64,000 bases of DNA, from NCBI RefSeq assembly GCF_000003815.2, contig NC_049990.1:4341803-4405802 (forward strand), in the 5' to 3' direction. Shown in pieces: positions 10,101 to 18,319 of this stretch. The DNA comes from Branchiostoma floridae (lineage: Eukaryota > Chordata > Leptocardii > Amphioxiformes > Branchiostomatidae). Made by a program: the position numbers and the translations under genes. How positions within the stretch are numbered: position 1 is the first letter of the stretch; each line of letters opens with the position of its first letter. The notes below the pieces were generated by a model, which saw only the letters and a program-made list of their open reading frames with translations, made no database searches and was not told the DNA's origin.

Positions 10101-13100
10101 AATGATCTCACGACATATGTAACCACACCCTAATATTATAACTACATTCATTGCCAATAGTTAATCAGAACACTATGTTCTGCAATAGAGACTGCGCTGC
10201 AAGATTTATGTAGAACTATGTAGAAAGTCATATGTAGAAAGAACCAAGCCAAAACAAAACTTTTAAGATTTTGCAATACACGTAAATCAGATCCTAAATT
10301 GCTGTAATCTCAAAATGTAAATAGATTGAGTCTTGCACGGTACTAGTGAGGTCTCGACGAGGTTGAAGGTATATCCGACAGGTCACTGAACTCACCCTTT
10401 GTTTTGGACTTAGTGGTATTGTTGCTATATTCTTGGTTTTTGTTCGCAGGTTATGGCATGCTCCCAATGGATGATCAGGTCAACCTGATCCGAACGGTGT
10501 GGTTAGATCTTCTGATGTTGGGGTTGGTGTGGAGGTCCATGGAACATCGCGGGGAATGGCTGGTGTTTGCACCCGACCTGCTCATGGACAGGTGAGTGTT
10601 TGTTTGTTTGTTTGTTTGTTATTTACAGTAAGAGTTGTGGCTGTTGATGTTAGGGCTGGTGTGGAGGTCCATGGAACATCGTGGGGAGTGGATGGTGTTT
10701 GCACCCGACCTGCTCATGGACAGGTGAGTGTTTGTTTGTTTGTTTGTTTGTTTGTTATTCAAAGTGAGAGTTGTGGCTGTTGATGTTAGGGCTGGTGTGG
10801 AGGTCCATGGAACATCGTGGGGAGTGGCTGGTGTTTGCACCCAACCTGCTCATGGACAGGTGAGTGTTTGTTTGTTTGTTATTTACAGTGAGAGTTGTGG
10901 CTGTTGATGTTAGGGTTGGTGTGGAGGTCCATGGAGCATCGTGGGGAGTGGCTGGTGTTTGCACCCGACCTGCTCATGGACAGGTGAGTGTTTGTTTGTT
11001 TGTTTGTTATTTACAGTGAGAGTTGTGGCTGTTGATGTTAGGGTTGGTGTGGAGGTCCATGGAGCATCGTGGGGAGTGGCTGGTGTTTGCACCCGACCTG
11101 CTCATGGACAGGTGAGTGTTTGTTTGTTTGTTTGTTATTTACAGTGAGAGTTGTGGCTGTTGATGTTAGGGTTGGTGTGGAGGTCCATGGAGCATCGTGG
11201 GGAGTGGCTGGTGTTTGCACCCGACCTGCTCATGGACAGGTGAGTGTTTGTTTGTTTGTTTGTTATTTACAGTGAGAGTTGTGGCTGTTGATGTTAGTGC
11301 TGGTGTGGAGGTCCATGGAGCATCGCGGGGAATGACTGGTCTTTGCAACTGACCTGCTCATGGACAGGTGAGTGTTTTCACCTGATTAAGGGAGCAATAA
11401 CCTCCCTAAAGTATCATAGTTTCTTCCATAATTCCTCAAAACATTTCTGATGAGGATCCTCACATCTAAATGTGTTTTGGTTTAAGACTTATTATCAACA
11501 AGAGCAACCAGGTTGCTAGACTGGGAAGCCATCCCCAAATCCTGTGTTCAAGAGGCTTGAGTTTTATTGCAGGCTACTACAACACAACACCCTACCAACA
11601 TGTTTGCAACAATTTGAAAAAAAAACACAATGTCATGTCAAAAATTTGAAAGGATTATTTGCCTTATTCTCAGCCCTACAGTCGCAGTCTTCTTCCAAAA
11701 TTGCTGAAGAGAATTGATTTTTTTCTTCTGTTGTAACAGATCGCTGTGCAGACTGTCCGGTATGGAGTACATCTGCACACCCATGCTGGAGTTTGCCCGG
11801 CAGTTTGCTGACCTGCAGGTGCCTCAGGAGGTCTATGTGTGTCTCAAGGCACTCACTTTATACACTACAGGTAAGTATGGGCTTTCGGTACACTGAAAGC
11901 TTAGTTTCTGAGTGCAAGTCCTGTAGCTCCTGTTTTAGTGGGTGGTCACGCAGAGGGTGTTCCTCTCTAAGCATTCATTCAAAGAGCTGCACCGCTGCCT
12001 CCTCCTGTCTCACTTTCACTGGGGGCAGGTTGGGGATACTCACGTCTGCCTCCCAGGGAAATGATGATTACTGTAATTCCTGATTTTTTCAATGCACTGT
12101 TATGTTCACGGTTTTCACAGTGACGACTGTAACATGAACTTATCATTACTGATAACAAATAATTCACAGACTTTTTAATGTGCACCTGCTGCGACAGTGC
12201 ACATTTAGTTCCGAGAACAAGTTAAATTTTCTCAGACCGTGAAAGTTTGGTACCAAGAAGACAAAGTGAATTACAGTATCGTTTCCTATTCCTCAGCTGT
12301 GAGCTCTGAAGAAGAGGCCATGAGTTTCATTCTGGCTGTATCGCTCACCCAAGTAATAGGATGGGACATTAAGCCATTGTCCTCTGTTCACCATGCTTGT
12401 CAAAAAGAGCTAGGTAATTTAAAGCTATGGATACTTTACATAGCATCTGGTCTGTCTGTCATGACCAATAGAAGGAAAGCTCTTCAGTGAGCTAAACTAG
12501 ATTGATTGGACTTTCACTTTCTTAAATCACAGCTGTGAGCAGACTTCAGGACTACCGCCAGGTGCAGCGGCTGAAGCAGGACATTAACGAAGCTCAGAGG
12601 TTTTAGGACAGTGAGAGGGATTCTAACACCTAACTCTTTTCTTATCACATAATGTTATTGCCTGTATCTTAGCCTTGAGCAGGCTTCAGGACTACCGACA
12701 GGTGCAACGGCTACAGCAGGACATTAATGAAGCTCATGTCATGGGAGGCTCGTTATCATAAATTTAATGAATTCTCTAGCGATGGCCAGAGCCTCACTTA
12801 ATGTGACAAGGATGGTTTTAGGACAGTGAGAGGGATTCTAACACCTGACGCTTTCCTTATCACACATTGTTTTGTGTTTCTTAGCCGTGAGCAGGCTTCA
12901 GGACTACCGCCAGGTGCAGCGGCTTCAGCATGAGATTAACGAAGCCCTAGCGGAGGCCTGTAGCAGCACCTTCGGTTTCTCCCCCGGGAACATCGCACGG
13001 CTCATGATGATCGTGTCACAGGTAGATAGATGGTTTATTGCGCAATAATTGCATCAATGTATGGCAATGTATAGATAACAGAAGTTACAGTCTAATACTA

Positions 13101-14658
13101 CATGTACACTTTATATTATCACAACAGTTTCAGTTACTACAATACTAGTGGACAGTATCACGAGTGGAATCTACGGTAGGTGACTTTGCAACAATTAACA
13201 GTTGTCAAAAATCATTCAGGAATGGTACACTGTCAGTTTCTTTTTTTGCATGGCGTGATAAATGTATTGACCTAGGTGGATAGATGTGGGATCATGACAT
13301 AATACATTGAAGGTTTCACTACTTGTGTGTGGTAGAGATACATGTATATCTGACTTACATGTGATTGATCGTATCGCAGGTCCGTCAGCTGAGCTCGCTG
13401 GGCGTGGACCATCTCAACAGGCTACGGGGGGCAGAGACTGTCTCTGTTGAAGGTTGGTGTCGTTTGTTTATTTATTTGTTTGTTTTGCACAAAATGATAA
13501 TCATGGTAGGATTGACCATTAGGGCAATTGTAGAGAATCACGCTACAGAAAGGGACGCACACTTGAGAGACATCTGCCGTGCTGGTCGGCTGGGCTATAG
13601 CAATACAGCCTAATAGTATCCATTCCATTGCAAACTTTTAAGCTATCATTAATTGTGTCAACTTTGCCTGTGGCATTTCCCAGACTCATGTTTTTGACTG
13701 GATTATTATCCATGTCGATGTTGGCTACATTCTGCAGATCAAGACAATACTGGATAGGATTTCTTGATCAGAAATGATTTATTCATTTATAGACCTTGTA
13801 AACAATGGGAAGTCCCTTGCTTCAGTCAAGCTAGACTGATTCCCAATGGAATACAAAAATATACCGTATCATAAGCAACCAATAATTTAGAATTTTATCA
13901 CCTTTTTATAACCCTTTAAAATTCTTCAATTTATATCAGTCTATGTTATTTATATATCTATATGATAATATTATGTACTATGTAATGTATGTATATACAA
14001 AAAAATATAGTATCAAAGGCATTTATTGATTTCATAGTTGGTCTTGAACTTGCCTTCCCTCCAGGCTTGCTGAGAGAGATAGTTGACGAGCCCCCGAGGA
14101 TCACAGAGATAGAAGACTCACCTGTGTCTGCTGAAGGGAACAAGACAACGTCTAGGTCTGCGGGGAGAACAGAGTGTGCAGCATCTACATCATGTACGGC
14201 ACAAGACGGTGGGTAACAAGCTTTTTAAAACAATTGATTAAAAAATCATATTCCCTAGTATTCACCAGCCAGATTGCCTCACAAGAACCATTTTATCTCT
14301 ACTGAAATTACAGGCCCCATTTAAATCTGGTTACCTCCCAAATACTGTAAATTCATTTAAGTTCGTGGGGATTTAATTTCGTGGTGGTGGGAGAAAGGAC
14401 TTTTCTAAGTGGTTTTGCATGTAAGTTTGCAGGAGCACGATGAACTGTAGTTTTTTGCAGTTTTTTGCCTGCTATTTCATCCAAAGGAATGTTTCTTCTA
14501 TAATCTCAGAAGCTGTGGAGAACTCGGCAGAGGCGGAAGCAGAGGCGGCAGAGTTTGCTGCACAACTGAAGGAGGTCATGGAGGGAGAGGCGACGACGAT
14601 CGCTGATGTCAAAGCCATGGCCGATCAGATGGGCATCGAGATCCTAGATCTGGATTAA
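7191..14658 (+). CDS. ER: Estrogen receptor orthologue (NR3A), ten exons
   Basis: Exons: 7191-7827, 8369-8468, 8843-8956, 9358-9675, 10450-10591, 11740-11870, 12885-13021, 13380-13452, 14065-14208, 14510-14658 (TAA). All junction phases agree. The first in-frame ATG is 7285 (616 aa), but coding-like sequence continues upstream to an AG at 7189-7190, so a 5' exon probably supplies the true start. Domains: Pro/Gln-rich A/B region; two C4 zinc fingers (CAVC...CEGCKS, then CPANNNC...CPACRLKKC); a lysine-rich hinge (KKKPKKTKR...); a ligand-binding domain with [33 protein letters not shown] and [11 protein letters not shown], as in ER helices 3-6; a helix-12-like LLREIV; and an acidic Ala/Glu-rich F domain. 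It is a nuclear, DNA-binding transcription factor. The equivalents of the human ligand contacts E353, R394 and H524 are present. The P-box ends in Ser instead of Ala. Confidence 0.93.
7997..8212. mobile_element. MITE, TACTGTAAATG family, copy 1 (ER intron)
   Basis: It begins TACTGTAAATGCATTTAAG and ends in TTACAGTA, with internal runs of CGCGG/CCGCG next to TTTTAATTTC. It sits between the A/B exon and the first zinc-finger exon. It is non-coding. Confidence 0.8.
9686..9897. mobile_element. MITE, TACTGTAAATG family, copy 2 (ER intron)
   Basis: This is an inverted relative of the 7997-8212 copy: it begins TACTGTAAATGCAG and ends AAATGCATTTACAGTA. It starts only 10 bp inside the intron after the 9675 splice donor. 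Confidence 0.85.
9912..10132. mobile_element. MITE, GGTCACATA family, complete copy B (ER intron)
   Basis: It begins AAGGGTACGGTCACATA and ends in TATGTAACCACACCCTAA, which are inverted relatives. Segments such as GATTTTGATGCAATATGATT are shared with the copy at 16227, and the region around GAACTTTGCAGGAAAC with the copy at 3095. Confidence 0.8.
10592..11367 (+). repeat. Six tandem copies of an ER exon 3' half plus splice donor
   Basis: After the real exon (donor at 10592), a 124-136-bp unit is repeated six times, with GTGAGTG donors at 10724, 10860, 10984, 11112, 11240 and 11368. Each unit carries the sequence for [11 protein letters not shown]...LLMDR (the last copy is altered), then donor, a (TTTG)n run and a TTATTTACAG acceptor-like site. 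Spacing changes in steps of 4 bp because of the TTTG run. Units around 10984-11239 look identical, implying recent or ongoing homogenisation. Confidence 0.93.
12069..12278. mobile_element. MITE, TACTGTAA family, diverged copy 3 (ER intron)
   Basis: It begins TACTGTAATTCC and ends GAATTACAGTA, with GTTCACGGTTTTCAC and CGTGAAAG inside, consistent with a diverged member of the family at 7997 and 9686. Confidence 0.55.
12533..12884 (+). repeat. Two truncated upstream copies of the ER helix 9-10 exon
   Basis: The start of the exon at 12885 (acceptor plus codons for [14 protein letters not shown]) occurs twice upstream, at 12533-12605 and 12673-12739. The copies retain acceptor sites (AAATCACAG, TATCTTAG). 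Copy 1 reaches an in-frame TAG after about 24 codons; copy 2 diverges after INEA. The intron sequence between them (GACAGTGAGAGGGATTCTAA) is duplicated too. Neither copy has a strong donor. Confidence 0.9.
14343..14450. mobile_element. MITE, TACTGTAAATG family, half copy 4 (ER intron)
   Basis: It begins TACTGTAAATTCATTTAAG and continues with family sequence (TCGTGGGGATTTAATTTC). The right half is missing. It ends just before the last ER exon. Confidence 0.65.
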
Positions 14659-14828
14659 TCAGGATTATTGTAATCGAGCTTGATCCAGCTCAGTCTACTT
14701 TCAATTGACAGGATCAGTACCAGTGTTAGGCCACGTCGATTTAATTTGTTGGTTCTTGAATTTATTAAAAAATGTGCTTAACTGGAAAAATCATAGAGAA
14801 AATCCTCAGGATGTCATTCTTATGCCTA

Positions 14829-15010
14829 ATGGTACAGTTTAATGAAGTGAATACAGTCATATACTCAAGATCAATTTAATGAAGTGAATACAGTCATATT
14901 CCAGATCAATTTTATGAAGTGAATACAGTCATATTCAAGATCAGTTTTGTGAAGTGAATACAGCCATATTCAATATCAGTTTTATGAAGTGCATACAGTC
15001 ATATTCAAGT
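14829..15010 (+). repeat. Tandem repeat, unit about 38 bp, five copies
   Basis: Units contain TGAAGTGAATACAGTCATAT followed by CAAGATCA-type sequence. They lie 170 bp after the ER stop, probably in its 3' UTR or immediate flank. Confidence 0.85.
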
Positions 15011-16226
15011 TCTCCTCCCTGACCTCTGGTTTTATGATGTCCGCTTGCTATATGTTCATCTTAAAATGTTTTAGAACCAACAAAGTAAATCTGTGTGGCC
15101 TTTCCTACTGTGATTTTGATCTAGAGTGATCATTATGTTAATCCAGCTTAAACTAGATCATCATGATTTGTCTACATAACTTGAGATCTGGACTGATCAG
15201 GATTTTGATCTAGATCCAGATTTAACTGAATCATCAGGATCTGATATATTAAGTGAGATTGATCTGGACTTATTGGGATTGATCTAGCTTGACCTGGCTC
15301 AAGTTAAATTGTCAATTAAGCTTTGCAGAATGTGATCTTTTATCCTGATCAAACGTGATTTAAGTTGCTGTATTACTCTGGATTTAGCAAAATAATAGAG
15401 CTGTTGGATTTGATACATGATTTGCATCTGGCTATATCTATGCATGATATAATTTGGATTCAGAATCTGACATTTGCAAGGCTTCAATCCTGAGTCTATT
15501 GAAAATCACAGAATTTGTCAATTCTACAACTGTACAGCAATAGTACAAAGTACAAAGTGAAACTACCTCTATTTTTATCTCCTTTAACATCTTTTAGGAT
15601 TGGGTCTATAGGACAGTATCTAGTAGCAGCAGAGGCAAAAACTGTAAAAAAAAAAACTACTGTGGTGTGTAACTGTTACAATAATGTTGATGGCTTAAAA
15701 CTAACTGTTAGGTACTCCAGAATAGTCATGATGTTCCATTAGTCTAACAAAGTGTGTTTCATGTAATTTCCTCTACATTTTTCAAACCATAATACGTACA
15801 TGTACTAGGGATATTCCACACCGCATCCATGTCAAGTGCTTATACCTGTTGTACTGGACTATGTAACTTAACTGTTTGTGCCTTACACTTGCTAAATGGT
15901 CTTTATATAGCCATTTTGTTCTTTGTAACTCATGACAGCAAATTTGTAGCTTTTAGACTTATCACATATAGAAAGCAAACTACTGTCTTGGCATTAACAC
16001 CAGAATAGTTATACCAGAAAAATTAGGTACAACAGTTCCACTGACCAGTCAAGTAAACTTCACTGGCTAAAACTCAAGCCAGGATAAAAAGAACTTGGCA
16101 ATGTCTCATCATTTTTTACCTCCTTGTACAGAGGGTTCGTTTTCAGTTTGTTTGTTTGTGTGTCCGTAGTCATTTGGAAAGAGAGCTGATTACCACATGC
16201 TAGATTGGTACTTTTAGGAATAGCCA
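15011..16226. other. ER 3' flank; GATC-rich segment, no gene seen
   Basis: Between about 15115 and 15300 the tetramer GATC recurs at short intervals (GATCTAG, GATCAGG, GATCTGG). The rest is AT-rich without a recognisable gene. Confidence 0.5.
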
Positions 16227-16374
16227 ATGGTCATGCGATTGTCGTACGATTTTGATGCCATAGGATTTTCAAGCACGGCCGTGACGTACATAACAAACCA
16301 CAGACAAGATCCAAGGCAGTTAACTTGCGGGAGACATACATTTTTGTCCCCACAATTCTCGACGTTAGCCATCG
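16227..16374. mobile_element. MITE, GGTCACATA family, copy C (cut by gap)
   Basis: It shares GATTTTGATGCCATAGGATT, AACAAACCACAGACAAGATC and the GTTAGCCATCG end region with the copies at 3095 and 9912. The right end is lost in the N gap. Confidence 0.65.
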
Positions 16375-16491
16375 NNNNNNNNNNNNNNNNNNNNNNNNNN
16401 NNNNNNNNNNNNNNNNNNNNNNNNNNNNNNNNNNNNNNNNNNNNNNNNNNNNNNNNNNNNNNNNNNNNNNNNNNNNNNNNNNNNNNNNNNN
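16375..16491. other. Assembly gap of 117 N
   Basis: A run of 117 N. Unlike the two 100-N gaps this is not a round number, so it may be a size-estimated gap. Confidence 0.97.
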
Positions 16492-18200
16492 GCAGTTGTG
16501 TTCATGAAGCTCGCAGAATGATGCTATTGATGAAGACCTGTTGTAAACATCCGTGCCCACAGGCAGAACAAAATGCTTCTTCCTGATAGCCAGACAATCT
16601 CCTGTCATTCATCAACAAACCAGAAGCGATCATTTCATCTTCTGACCTATTACTGCAGGGCTCCCCAGTTGAAATTTGTCTGACTGCCAGGAAGAAGAGT
16701 TTTCCTCCGCTTGTGGGCACGGATGTTTACAACAGGTCTTCATCAATAGCGTCCTTCTGTGTGCTTCATCAATATTACCACCTCACGAAGTAACCCAGTT
16801 CAGTGTCCAATATTTGTGCTTTGGCCAAGGTGATGAAATGTCCTGGCGATTCTTTATCTATGCGCGGCGACACTTTTCAAGGATTTCGACCCATCTTTCC
16901 CATCATAAATGTAACATCATAGCAACCCCAAATTCTGGAAAGGAATCCCAAAACACTACATGCCAAAATAGCTTAGTTCCAACATAACCAAACACGTAAT
17001 GACCATGGTAGACTCGAAAAGTAACAGGACAAAGATCCTTGTCCATCCAGCCGAACACCTATTGGCCTTGGGAGATCCACAATGAGAAACTTCGTTTTCC
17101 TTCAGGTTTGACCAATTGGAATCAGAACATGCCAACCTTTACCAAACCAAATAAAGTCATTTGGCCAAATTTTCAAGCATCTTCACAAACCCCTGTCATT
17201 CATAAAAAAAACAAGCCTTTATCTTATCCTCTGCCCCTTACTGCAGGGCTATTATGACCAATGGAAATTTGTCTGGCTACAAGGGCACGGATGTTTACAG
17301 CAGGTCTTCATCGATACCATCATTCTGCATGCTTCCTCAATAGAACTGCAAGACATCTAGATCTGGCCATTGTATATTATAACAGTACTAGTGTAGGATG
17401 AACCGAGTAAGCACTGTCACAGAGTATCACATCCAAAGATGTCGTATTTCCAATGTGAAACATCTCGAAGATGGAAAATACAAGCAAGCTAGCTAAGCCA
17501 AGAAGACTTTGCTCATTTTCTGACCACTGCAGGGCTATCATAATCGGTGGAAATTTGTCTATCGGGAAGGAGGCTCGCGTCTTCCGATGCCAGGGGGCAT
17601 AATTTTTTTTACAGCAATTCTTCATCAATACCGTCCTTTTGCACCTTTCACCAACATTGCTCCACGAAATATATCTATACTTCTGGGCATTGCAAAATAA
17701 CGAGTACTAGACTGTAAGCATTACCAAATGTCTGACTTGTAACATGTCAACGATTTTGAGAAACGCGACTTATTTCCCATAACGTGTCAAAAATGGGACG
17801 CTCTAGATTCAAAGACAAACAAAACCAAACATTACATGTCCTGGGGACAAAAATTATTGTCTCAGCACACTTAAATGTGCCTCATCAATAATGTCACAAG
17901 AAACACGTGTCTGGACACTGTGCACAAGGTGAGCAGAGGAAATGTAAGATGTCGAAGATTTTGAGAAATGTGACCCATCTTTTCCATCACACATACACAA
18001 CGGAAGCTCTAGATCCCAAGACAGGAACCCCAAAACATACCCTGGGGATATAAACCTTGTCAGCAGGTCTTCATCAACAGCATCCTTCCGTATATCTCAT
18101 CAATATTACTAAACGGGATACATCTATATATCTGGACATTGCAAGCAGGAAAGGCAGAGGAAGGACTGTAGTCACATCCAAAAGTGCCACGGCTTCCAGC
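16492..18200. repeat. Degenerate array of a few-hundred-bp repeats upstream of the LRR gene
   Basis: A motif CAGGTCTTCATCAATAGC with relatives recurs at about 16733, 17303, 17613 and 18065. Each is followed by related sequence (CATCCTTC, CTTCATCAATATTAC, ATATCTGGACATTGCA). Between them GATTTTGAGAAATGTGACCC and AACCCCAAAACAT-type segments recur. The first unit is also inverted: sequence at 16510-16590 is complementary to 16668-16760. Near 17052-17080 lies a stretch encoding PNTYWPWEI, matching the minisatellite of the downstream LRR gene. No intact gene is seen. Confidence 0.65.
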
Positions 18201-18319
18201 CAGACGGACAAACACATCTTTTGTAATACATTTCGCTGGTCCTTCTTCTTTGCTAACAAGCTTACCAGGTTAGTACCGTGACGCTTCTTTTTTCTTTCAG
18301 CTTCAAGGTGACATACGTA

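Noticed and set aside
10619..11348. Repeated minus-strand frames ([15 protein letters not shown]...)
   Set aside because: They are antisense shadows of the tandem ER exon copies; identical frames simply reflect the repeat.
10592..11367. CRISPR-like regular array
   Set aside because: Units are exon-derived direct repeats with no distinct spacers, in an animal genome.
16227..16608. Open frames on both strands crossing the 16375-16491 gap
   Set aside because: They are created by N codons inside a MITE copy and repeat sequence.
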